This document shows, piece by piece, positions 8,440 through 16,050 of a stretch of 64,000 nucleotides of DNA. Position numbers and translations under genes: made by a program. Numbering within the stretch: the first letter of the stretch is position 1; each line of letters starts with the position of its first letter. The stretch lies in assembly GCA_029959285.1 (NCBI GenBank), contig JASCOE010000004.1, positions 310,001 to 374,000 of the forward strand, given 5' to 3'. The notes below the pieces were generated by a model. The model had not been told where the DNA came from. It worked only from the letters and a program-made list of their open reading frames with translations, and did no database searches. Source of the stretch: Flavobacteriaceae bacterium PS02337. GTDB taxonomy: Bacteria > Bacteroidota > Bacteroidia > Flavobacteriales > Flavobacteriaceae.

Positions 8440-8539
8440 TGTCATTCAGACGAAGGAGAAACCTCCGTGAGAAGCTCGACAAAGGTTTTATTCTCGTTGC
8501 GGAGTTACTTGTGGAGATTTCTCCTTCGTCGAAATGACA
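8440..8539. repeat. TGTCATTC...GACGAAGGAGAA palindromic element
   Basis: A 100-base element has terminal inverted arms: TGTCATTCAGACGAAGGAGA at the left and the complement of TGTCATTTCGACGAAGGAGA at the right. It belongs to the same general class as 24337-24438 and 31876-31940, which share TGTCATCCTGAG-type ends. It has no coding capacity. Confidence 0.75.
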
Positions 8540-8570
8540 AATAATACGCTTTATTGATTGTTGAGAAAAG

Positions 8571-8609
8571 CCTTAGAACCTTAGCAACTTAGTACCTTAG
8601 AACCTTTGC
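8571..8609. repeat. CTTAGCAACTTAG word repeat
   Basis: Four staggered words, CCTTAGAACC, TTAGCAACTT, AGTACCTTAG and AACCTTTG, abut the 3' end of the ABC transporter gene. Similar words recur at 24271-24316, 33950-33970, 46525-46553 and 47311-47350. Confidence 0.55.
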
Positions 8610-8614
8610 AAAAT

Positions 8615-10360
8615 CTATTTACGCTCCCCAATTTGCTGACGCCACATTGCATAGTAAAGCCCTTTCTCTACAATCAAATCTTCATGTTTACCTTGCTCGA
8701 TTATTTTACCTTGTTCTAAAACAAAAATTCTATCGGCATGCATTACAGTTGATAAACGGTGCGCAATTAAAACGGTGATTCTGTTTTTATCTGAAATATT
8801 TCTAATTGTAGCATTAATTTCTTCTTCAGTAATAGAATCTAAAGCAGAAGTTGCTTCATCAAAAATCAATAAATTCGGATTTCTAAGAATTGCTCTTGCA
8901 ATAGATAAACGTTGTTTTTCTCCACCGGAAACTTTTATTCCGCCTTCACCGATTGTCGTATTTAAACCATCTTCGGCACGTCTTAAAAGTTTATCACAAC
9001 TTGCACGTTTTAAAGCATCGTATAAATCCTCGTCGGTTGCATTTGGTTTTACGAATAATAAGTTTTCGCGAATCGTTCCAGAGAACAATTGAGCGTCTTG
9101 TGTTACAAAACCTAATTGTTTTCTTAAATCAAGTAAATCAATTTCTGTAGAATCAATATCATTATACAAAACCTGACCTTCAGCCGGCGTGTATAATCCA
9201 ACCAGTAATTTTACTAAAGTCGTTTTTCCAGAACCAGACGGTCCAACAAATGCCACGGTTTGCCCTTGCTTAATTTCGAAATTAATATTTTCTACCGCTT
9301 TAAATTTTGCTGTTTTATGCTGAAAACTTACATTCGAAAACAACAAAGACTGAATAGCTCCAACATGTTTTGGACTTTTCGGACGGAATTCTTTTGGAGC
9401 GCTTAATAAAACTTTGAAATTCTCCATTGACACTTTTGTTTCATTCAAAGCAATAATGAAATTTCCAAGTTCCTGAAGCGGACCAAAAATAAAGAAAGTA
9501 AAGAAAACCATTGTCAGTAAATCGCCCACAATAATTTTTCCTCCAAATAAGAAATAGTACAAAGTAAAAACAACACATGTTCTTAAAAAGTGAACTGTTG
9601 TTCCCTGAATAAAACTTAAGCTTCGAATAAATCGGATTTTTTCTAATTCTAATTGAAGAATTTTAAATGTGTTTAAGTTCAAACGCTTTTCTTCTTGATA
9701 CGTTAAACCAAGACTTTTTACCAATTCTATATTTCGTAAACTTTCTGTTGTTGAACCTGCCAAAGCATTTGTTTGATTTACGATTTTCTTCGAAACAATT
9801 TTAATCTTTTTACCCAGATAAGAACTTACCAAAGCAATAATTGGCGCTGTAATTAAAAAAATAAGCGAGATTCTAAAATCAATTCGAGCAACATAAAGAA
9901 TTACAAATATGAACCCAATAACGGTTTGAAAAATCAAAGAAATCGAAAGTGTAATCAATTTTTCTGAATCAGAACGCACTTTTGTCAATTTGCTTAAAGT
10001 TTCACCGCTTCGCTGATCTTCAAATTCGGCATAAGGTAAATCGAGCGATTTTTTAATTCCGTCGGTATACATTTGTGCGCCTGTTCTCTGAATCACAACA
10101 TTAGTGAAATAATCCTGAAAGTTTTTGGTAATTCTGGAAATCATCGCAGCACCAAGCGAAAGGCCAAGCCAAAAAGAAAGGGATTTGATGAAACCAGTTG
10201 GATTTCCTTCGTATTTGTGCAATCCAACACCGCAATCCTGCATTAATTTACCTGTAATAATAGAGTCTGATAAACTGAAACAAATGTTTATGGAAGCCAT
10301 AATCAAAGCAAAAAACAATAACATTTTATGTTTGATGATGTAAGTATATAATAATTTCAT
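8615..10360 (-). CDS. ABC transporter, fused permease and ATPase (exporter type)
   Basis: This 581-residue half-transporter has an N-terminal six-helix membrane domain (about 1-310) and a C-terminal nucleotide-binding domain. Motifs are intact: Walker A GPSGSGKTT, signature VSGGEKQRL, Walker B LLIFDEATSALD and H-loop IAHRLSTV. The signature has VSGGE instead of LSGGQ, a common variant. It should act as a homodimer exporting a lipid, peptide or drug; the substrate cannot be read from the sequence. It is a single-gene unit facing the repeat-rich spacer after alaS. A TACTTTTG -7 box lies upstream at 10386-10393. Confidence 0.93.
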   Translation of the reverse strand: MKLLYTYIIKHKMLLFFALIMASINICFSLSDSIITGKLMQDCGVGLHKYEGNPTGFIKSLSFWLGLSLGAAMISRITKNFQDYFTNVVIQRTGAQMYTDGIKKSLDLPYAEFEDQRSGETLSKLTKVRSDSEKLITLSISLIFQTVIGFIFVILYVARIDFRISLIFLITAPIIALVSSYLGKKIKIVSKKIVNQTNALAGSTTESLRNIELVKSLGLTYQEEKRLNLNTFKILQLELEKIRFIRSLSFIQGTTVHFLRTCVVFTLYYFLFGGKIIVGDLLTMVFFTFFIFGPLQELGNFIIALNETKVSMENFKVLLSAPKEFRPKSPKHVGAIQSLLFSNVSFQHKTAKFKAVENINFEIKQGQTVAFVGPSGSGKTTLVKLLVGLYTPAEGQVLYNDIDSTEIDLLDLRKQLGFVTQDAQLFSGTIRENLLFVKPNATDEDLYDALKRASCDKLLRRAEDGLNTTIGEGGIKVSGGEKQRLSIARAILRNPNLLIFDEATSALDSITEEEINATIRNISDKNRITVLIAHRLSTVMHADRIFVLEQGKIIEQGKHEDLIVEKGLYYAMWRQQIGERK

Positions 10361-10741
10361 AAGTGATTTAAAAAAATGGAAGATGCAAAAGTAAGCAATT
10401 GTTTTAGTTTGTAGAGATGCTTTTTGTTATTAAAAATGTAAATCTTTTTTGTAAATGAATTTATTGGAGTTTTTTAAAGTTCTGTATGTTTTAATTTTTT
10501 GAGTTGAAGTATTTTTCTAGAATAAAAAAAACAAAAAATATAAGAAAAAAGCTAGGTGTTTATACGGTGTTTTATTTTTGATCGAATTTTTTTTCTAAAA
10601 TAATTATTTAACTATGTTGCTTGTCATTAGTTTGTTAAGAAGTATTTAAATTAGATATTTTTTTTTTGATGCGGAATCACGTAAGGTTTTGATTTAGGCT
10701 TGCAATACGTTTGCAGCAGTAACAAATTTAACCAAATCAAA
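10361..10741. other. Divergent AT-rich spacer
   Basis: No gene is visible. On the minus strand TACTTTTG (10386-10393) is a -7 box for the ABC transporter. On the plus strand TACGTTTG (10706-10713) is a -7 box for the lipoprotein gene starting at 10742. Neither has a well-spaced TTG, so both promoters are only half supported. Confidence 0.5.
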
Positions 10742-11521
10742 ATGAAAAAAATTTTATGCCTTTTTAGTGCTTTATCAATGGTGCTAATTTCTTCTTGTTC
10801 AAGTGATGATTCATCAGAATCTGCAGATGCAGTTTTATTGCCAAAAAAAATTACTGAAACACTTGTAGAAAACGGACAATCAGGGAGTCTTACTTACACA
10901 TTATCGTATGACGGAAACAAATTGAAAGATATCGCTGTTTCTGATGCATCTAGATCTGTTTACACGTACACGGGAGATCTTATAACTAAAGTAGAATTGT
11001 TTAGATCAGGAATTTTATTTTCTACAGATGTTTACGCTTACGAAGGAACAAAGTTAGTTTCTAAAATTACGACAAGAGAAACTAATAAAAATATTCAGGA
11101 CAAATTAACTTTCGTTTATAATGCAAACGGAACGGTTAATGCTAACCAATCTCAAATTAACAATAAGCAAGAAATTAAATACGATACAACTACACTTTAT
11201 ACTTTCTCAAACGGAAATATGATTTCTTCTGAACTAATTGATGGGACATTGTTAGAAAAAATAACAAGTACTTATGATACTAACAAAAGCCCTTTTATTA
11301 ACATTACTGGGTTAAAGTTATTATTAGATTTAGATAATGAATTTGATTTCTATTCAACTAATAATAATGTAAAAAGTGTTACTTTAACTTATAATGAGAA
11401 AGGGACGGTTATTCAAACTGCGACTGTAGAAACTACTTATAAATACAATAGCAGTAATTACGCTACTGAAGTATTTGCAGGAAACGCAAAAGATTCTTTC
11501 AAATTAGAAATTACTTATTAA
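10742..11521 (+). CDS. Lipoprotein with YD-like repeats, paralogue 1
   Basis: The start is set at the ATG at 10742. An upstream TTG at 10700 would lie before the -7 box and put 14 residues in front of the signal peptide. The 259-residue product has a lipoprotein signal (MKKILCLFSALSMVLISSC, C19). The acidic SSDDSSESAD stretch after the cysteine resembles surface-export signals of Flavobacterium lipoproteins. The rest is beta-rich, with repeated short units such as LSYDGNKLKDI, YTGDLITKVE and YEGTKLVSKI. It is clearly related to the gene at 14030-14827 (shared YDTNKSPF/YDTNTNPF and LLLD). The two flank the astacin-like protease pair. Function is unknown. Confidence 0.8.
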   Translation: MKKILCLFSALSMVLISSCSSDDSSESADAVLLPKKITETLVENGQSGSLTYTLSYDGNKLKDIAVSDASRSVYTYTGDLITKVELFRSGILFSTDVYAYEGTKLVSKITTRETNKNIQDKLTFVYNANGTVNANQSQINNKQEIKYDTTTLYTFSNGNMISSELIDGTLLEKITSTYDTNKSPFINITGLKLLLDLDNEFDFYSTNNNVKSVTLTYNEKGTVIQTATVETTYKYNSSNYATEVFAGNAKDSFKLEITY

Positions 11522-11544
11522 TTAGTATCTAATTATTAAAAAAT

Positions 11545-11585
11545 AATCCCCAATTGACAATACTAGTTAATTGGGGATTTTTTAT
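11545..11585. terminator. Bidirectional terminator
   Basis: The stem AATCCCCAATT / AATTGGGGATT, with A-run on the left and T-run on the right, lies between the converging lipoprotein and protease genes and can stop transcription both ways. Confidence 0.85.
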
Positions 11586-11590
11586 TTTAT

Positions 11591-12718
11591 CTAAATTTTT
11601 CCTGCTTGCGAAGACCATTTTACAACAGCATTTTGAATAAGTTCAAGATCTCCATTATCCTGTAAATGAAGCTGTGCGTCTTTAATTTTAGAAACTCTAC
11701 TTCTCCAAATGATTTCCTGTAGAAAAGTGCCGTTAGGTCTGGATCCTACAATTATAATCTCTCCGCTACTACTCTGAAAAAAACACATTACATCATTATA
11801 AATAGGAGCTCCTACCGACCATGTTTTTTGATTATTTGTATTGTCGAGTATAAATAAACAACCTGAATCAAATTCTAATGAATATCTTCCGTTTGGTGAT
11901 TTTATACATTTTCGATAACATGCGATATCAATTCTTTCGCCTGTTTCGATAACAGATCTTACAGGAAATGGATACCATTCAGTAATCGATTTTTTATCAA
12001 TATCAGAAAGAACTGTCATTTCATATACGCCTTTTCCGTCTGTTGTGAGTGAAGGATGTATGTAATAATGCATAATAGAAAGCGGATCATATTCGCTGTA
12101 ATTTGTCGAATTACTTTTTTTAATCACAAATTCATCGATTTCTTCTTTTGACCAACCTTGCAAACCGCCATAATATTCATATACTTTTGGCAGATTCCAA
12201 TTGATTGTAGCTGCAGGATTAGTTGTTTCATGAACCAATCCAAGTGCGTGACCAAATTCGTGTAAAATTGTTCTTCGTACAGAAGATTCATCATTAGCAG
12301 TTAAAGGACCTAAACGCATAGATTGATGATCGGGAACACCGTAAAAAGATTTCATTCCTAATTCTGACCAAGCTCCTGGTTGACCAATTTGAAAACCTAT
12401 TCTGATATCGGCGTATTCTTTTTGAGAAACATATTCAAAATTAACATTAGCGTATATTTCCCATTCAGCAGCATACTTTTTAACTTTTTCCTGCGCTATG
12501 CTATCGCCATCTAAAAACTTAATTTTTATGGTTTGCCCAGTTTCCCATCTCGGCCAGTTGATAATGGCAGCATCAGGTTTTGTAGTAGAATTGTTTTTTT
12601 TATCTATTAAATTAAAAGAACACATTTCTATTTGATCAGACGAAATTTGATTTTCCTCACTACTACATGAAAATAGTACTATAAGTAAAGTAATAACCAA
12701 AAAATTAAATCTCCTCAT
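11591..12718 (-). CDS. Astacin-like (M12A) lipoprotein metalloprotease with C-terminal bulb-lectin-like domain, paralogue 1
   Basis: This 375-residue protein has a lipoprotein signal with C18 (VLFSCSS). The protease domain spans about 45-250. The zinc motif HEFGHALGLVHE has H153, E154, H157 and H163, and the Met-turn SIMHYY at 214-219 is the astacin type. The C-terminal 125 residues look like a B-lectin (mannose-binding bulb) fold: SPNGRYSLEFDSGCLFIL, TWSVG, LHLQDNGDLELIQNAVVKWS. It is probably anchored in the outer membrane and cleaves proteins near a sugar ligand. It is 4 bases from its upstream paralogue and shares an operon. The lectin call rests on motif resemblance. Confidence 0.85.
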   Translation of the reverse strand: MRRFNFLVITLLIVLFSCSSEENQISSDQIEMCSFNLIDKKNNSTTKPDAAIINWPRWETGQTIKIKFLDGDSIAQEKVKKYAAEWEIYANVNFEYVSQKEYADIRIGFQIGQPGAWSELGMKSFYGVPDHQSMRLGPLTANDESSVRRTILHEFGHALGLVHETTNPAATINWNLPKVYEYYGGLQGWSKEEIDEFVIKKSNSTNYSEYDPLSIMHYYIHPSLTTDGKGVYEMTVLSDIDKKSITEWYPFPVRSVIETGERIDIACYRKCIKSPNGRYSLEFDSGCLFILDNTNNQKTWSVGAPIYNDVMCFFQSSSGEIIIVGSRPNGTFLQEIIWRSRVSKIKDAQLHLQDNGDLELIQNAVVKWSSQAGKI

Positions 12719-12722
12719 TTTA

Positions 12723-13868
12723 TTAAATTTTGCCAGCTTGCGATGACCATTTTACGACACCATTATAAATTAATTGTAGATTTCCATCATCTTGTAAATG
12801 TAATGTTGCCCCGGGAAATTCTGAAGTGTCACTATTCCAAGTTGTGCGTTTAATTCCTCCAGTTGAAGAACGTTGACCTTTTATTGTAATATTTCCATTT
12901 AATTCTAAATTGCATGAACTTAAATGACTATATATACTATCTCCTACTTCCCATATAAATGTTTTATCTATAAAATCAATAATATAAAGATATCCTCTTG
13001 AGAATCCTAGTGAGTATCTTCCATTGGGCGATTTTATAGATTTCGTCCAAGGAATAAGGTCAATTCTTTCTCCAGAGTTAACTATTGATCTTATTGGAAA
13101 AGGATACCATTTATTTATTGATATTTGGTCATTCTGAGATAAATCTCCCATTTCATTTACTCCTTTACCGTTTATGGTAATAGATGCAGGAATATAATAA
13201 TGCATTATAGAAAGAGGATCATACTCGCTGTAATCAGAGGCGTTTTCTTTATTGATTATTAATCGATCAACTTCATCTTTAGTGAATTGAGAACTGTAAT
13301 ATTTATAAGTTTTTGGTAAATCCCATTGAATATTTGCTGAAGGATTTGTTGTTTCATGAAATAGACCTAGAGCATGTCCAAATTCGTGTAAGATAGTTCT
13401 TCTTGTTGATGCTTCATCTGCAGAATTAATTGGCCCTAAACGCATCGATTGGCGTTCTAGATTCTCATTGTAGGCAGATTTCATTCCTAGTTCTGACCAT
13501 GCTCCATATTGTTTTCCTGTTTCTCCTGCGCGTTCAAAACCAATTCTGATATCTGCATATCCTTCAGAAACATATTCAAACTTTAAGTTAGCATAGTTTA
13601 ACCATTCACTTGCTACTTCTTTTACTTTTTCATGTTGAATTTGAGTACCATCTAAAAATTTAATTTTGATAGTTTGGCCAGTCTGCCATCGAGGCCAATT
13701 AATAATTGCAGCAGTTGGTTTAGAAGTTGTATTATCTCTTTTATTAATTTGATCGAAAGTGCAAATTAGAGCATTGTTATCAATTGATTGAATAGGCTTT
13801 TCGGTTTCGTTAGAAGAGCAAGAATGTAATATCCAGATTAGATTAATTAAAAAAATAAGATTTTTCAC
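12723..13868 (-). CDS. Astacin-like (M12A) lipoprotein metalloprotease with C-terminal bulb-lectin-like domain, paralogue 2
   Basis: This 381-residue protein has the same layout as its downstream neighbour. It has a lipoprotein signal with C17 (LHSCSSNE) and a protease domain with HEFGHALGLFHE (H161, E162, H165, H171). The Met-turn is SIMHYY, and the C-terminal lectin-like domain ends with LHLQDDGNLQLIYNGVVKWS. Shared blocks such as AAIINWPRW, GQTIKIKFLDG, AWSELGMKS and the last eight residues WSSQAGKI mark a recent tandem duplication. All zinc ligands are kept in both copies, so both should be active. It is the first gene of a two-gene unit. No consensus TAnnTTTG box is obvious upstream. Confidence 0.85.
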   Translation of the reverse strand: MKNLIFLINLIWILHSCSSNETEKPIQSIDNNALICTFDQINKRDNTTSKPTAAIINWPRWQTGQTIKIKFLDGTQIQHEKVKEVASEWLNYANLKFEYVSEGYADIRIGFERAGETGKQYGAWSELGMKSAYNENLERQSMRLGPINSADEASTRRTILHEFGHALGLFHETTNPSANIQWDLPKTYKYYSSQFTKDEVDRLIINKENASDYSEYDPLSIMHYYIPASITINGKGVNEMGDLSQNDQISINKWYPFPIRSIVNSGERIDLIPWTKSIKSPNGRYSLGFSRGYLYIIDFIDKTFIWEVGDSIYSHLSSCNLELNGNITIKGQRSSTGGIKRTTWNSDTSEFPGATLHLQDDGNLQLIYNGVVKWSSQAGKI

Positions 13869-14029
13869 AAGATTTTGTTTTTAAGTTAAATGCAATTTTA
13901 ATGAAAAAAGAATGTTTAGTGATGTCTTGATTTAATTTCTGTCTTATTCTGTTACAATTATGTCTTTTAGTGGAGTTTAAGGGTTTTTAAAATGATTCAT
14001 TTTGCCTAACCTTAATAAATTTAAATGCT

Positions 14030-14827
14030 ATGAAAAAAATATATTTCATTCTATTAAGCTTCTTAATTATTTTAATTTCATGCAATAGCGATGTTGAAAA
14101 AGACTTTGAAAATAAGTCTATTCTACCAAAAACATTGATTTACAAAAAAAACGAAAGTTCTTACACCAGTGTAATAAATTTGGTTTATGACGGTAATAAG
14201 ATTTTAAGTGTAGGAAATAAAAATATGAGGAATGAATATTTATACGATGGAGATAAAATTGTAAAAGAAACAAAATATAATTACGAGTCAGGAAAAGAAT
14301 TGAAAATTTCCGAATCAATATTTAGCTATGAAAATGATAAATTATTCGCAGTTGATAAAATTGAATATGGTCAAGAATTTAAATATTTTTACATTTATAA
14401 TGAAGATGGAACCATTACTAAAGGAGAGTATGATTTAGTTAATAAGGCTGGAAAGGAATTCAAAAAAGCTTCAAATAGTATTTTGACAATTGAAAATGGG
14501 AACTTAAAAAAAACAGTTTCTAATTGGGGATATGATGATATTATTACCAGTTCTCGATATGAGTACGATACAAATACAAATCCTTTTAAAAATATTTTAG
14601 GTTTTAATTTATTGTTAGATGAAATATATTTTGGTTCAGAATTAAATCTTTCTTCATCTAATAATTTAACAAGACATGTTTTTGTTCCAATTAATTCAGG
14701 AGGTATTATATTCGAGTTTTATACTAATAATATGGTATATGAGTACAATAAAAATGGCTATCCGACAAAGAAAACAACTTATGACTATACGGGAAAAGCA
14801 ATAGATATTATCGAATATCAATATTGA
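14030..14827 (+). CDS. Lipoprotein with YD-like repeats, paralogue 2
   Basis: This 265-residue lipoprotein has its signal ending at C18 (IILISCNSD). The mature part has short beta-type repeats (LVYDGNKILSV, YLYDGDKIVKE, FSYENDKLFAV, YNEDGTITKG), a C-terminal region YEYNKNGYPTKKTTYDYTG, and the shared block YDTNTNPFKNILGFNLLLD. It matches the lipoprotein at 10742-11521 along its length. It is divergent from the tandem proteases. The symmetrical arrangement suggests that a lipoprotein and protease module was duplicated together. No enzyme motif is seen. Confidence 0.75.
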   Translation: MKKIYFILLSFLIILISCNSDVEKDFENKSILPKTLIYKKNESSYTSVINLVYDGNKILSVGNKNMRNEYLYDGDKIVKETKYNYESGKELKISESIFSYENDKLFAVDKIEYGQEFKYFYIYNEDGTITKGEYDLVNKAGKEFKKASNSILTIENGNLKKTVSNWGYDDIITSSRYEYDTNTNPFKNILGFNLLLDEIYFGSELNLSSSNNLTRHVFVPINSGGIIFEFYTNNMVYEYNKNGYPTKKTTYDYTGKAIDIIEYQY

Positions 14828-14840
14828 TCTAAACTTTAAT

Positions 14841-14872
14841 AAAAATCAAATGCTTTCAAAATTGATTTTTTT
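14841..14872 (+). terminator. Likely intrinsic terminator
   Basis: The inverted repeat AAAAATCAA / TTGATTTTT is followed by TT and lies 13 bases after the lipoprotein stop. The stem is AT-only, so it is weaker than others in the window. Confidence 0.5.
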
Positions 14873-14913
14873 GTTGAATAAAATAACCGAAATTCGTGTT
14901 CAAAATAAACGTC

Positions 14914-15873
14914 ATGCAATTCAGAACACAAATTCCAATTTTAAGAAGTAACAATCCAATCGATTATAATTCGAAAGTGCTTTCTATTGGTTCTTGTTTT
15001 GCAGAAAATATGGCAGAGAAATTCGATTATTTTAAATTTCAAAACGAAACCAATCCGTTTGGAATTATTTTTAATTCGGTTTCAATAGAAAAATTATTTA
15101 GAAGAGTTTGCGAACAGGATTTCTTTCAAGAAAAAGATCTTTTTTTTCATAACGAACGCTGGCACTCTTTTGATGTACATTCGGATTTAAGCAATTCAGA
15201 TCGACAAGAATTGTTAGAAACACTTAATAAAGCTGTTACTGAAACTTACAAACAGATAAAAGAAGCGACACATATTATTATCACTTTCGGAACTTCTTGG
15301 ATTTACAGAAATACAGAAAGTGAAGAAATTGTAGCCAATTGCCATAAAGTGCCTCAAAAACAGTTTGCAAAAGAATTATTATCGGTAGAAACGATTCAAA
15401 AAAGCATTCAAAACACAGTTGATTTAATTCAAACTTTAAATCCAAATATCAATTTTATTTTCACGATTTCCCCAGTTCGTCATACCAAAGATGGTTTCGT
15501 AGAAAATCAATTAAGTAAATCTCACTTATTTACGGCGCTGCATCAAGTTTTAAAAATTAATAATTCACAATTTACAATTCACAATTATTTCCCTTCTTAC
15601 GAAATCATGATGGATGAACTTCGTGATTATCGATTTTATAATGAAGATATGCTGCATCCAAACCAAATTGCGATAGATTATATATGGAAACTTTTCAGTG
15701 AAAATTATATTTTTCAAGATAGTTTTTCAATCATGCAGGAAGTAGACGAAATCCAGAAAAGTCTGCGTCACAGAAGTTTTAATCCAGAATCAGATCAACA
15801 CAAAAAATTCCTTGCCAAGCTGCAGCAGAAAATCAGCATTTTAGAAAAAAAGATTTCTCATATAAAATTCTAA
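14914..15873 (+). CDS. GSCFA domain protein
   Basis: The start is placed at the ATG at 14914, giving MQFRTQIPI, the usual start of this family; a GTG at 14896 would add six residues. The 319-residue product carries the signature SIGSCFAENMAEKF close to the N-terminus, then NPFGIIFN, HNERWHSFDVHS, IITFGTSWIYRN, FTISPVRHTKDG and ELRDYRFYNEDMLHPN. GSCFA proteins are SGNH-hydrolase relatives. The GSCF serine and the DMLHPN Asp-His pair fit a catalytic triad, so an esterase or acyl-transfer activity is plausible. The substrate is unknown. There is no signal peptide. It seems to be a single-gene unit. Confidence 0.85.
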   Translation: MQFRTQIPILRSNNPIDYNSKVLSIGSCFAENMAEKFDYFKFQNETNPFGIIFNSVSIEKLFRRVCEQDFFQEKDLFFHNERWHSFDVHSDLSNSDRQELLETLNKAVTETYKQIKEATHIIITFGTSWIYRNTESEEIVANCHKVPQKQFAKELLSVETIQKSIQNTVDLIQTLNPNINFIFTISPVRHTKDGFVENQLSKSHLFTALHQVLKINNSQFTIHNYFPSYEIMMDELRDYRFYNEDMLHPNQIAIDYIWKLFSENYIFQDSFSIMQEVDEIQKSLRHRSFNPESDQHKKFLAKLQQKISILEKKISHIKF

Positions 15874-16050
15874 GAAATAAAAATTTTGTCTGAGCGCCTT
15901 TGTGGCACAAAAATCAATCTTTAGCAGTAAAATTTTAGAATAATTCCTCATAATTATGTAAATTGTTAAGGTTTAAATTTTACATTTTTGTAAAATGTCT
16001 AATTCTGCTTTTTTCACAAGCAGCCCAATCTTAAACGATTTTACTGAGGT

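Noticed and set aside
8208-8539. IS element remnant after alaS
   Set aside because: No coding capacity or transposase fragment; only palindromic repeats. A non-autonomous element remains possible and is reported as such.
8775-9150. Two plus-strand frames opposite the ABC transporter ATPase domain
   Set aside because: Antisense to conserved motifs of the real gene, with no own family features.
10700-10741. Upstream TTG start for the lipoprotein at 10742
   Set aside because: The region contains the -7 box, and the extra residues would precede a complete lipoprotein signal.
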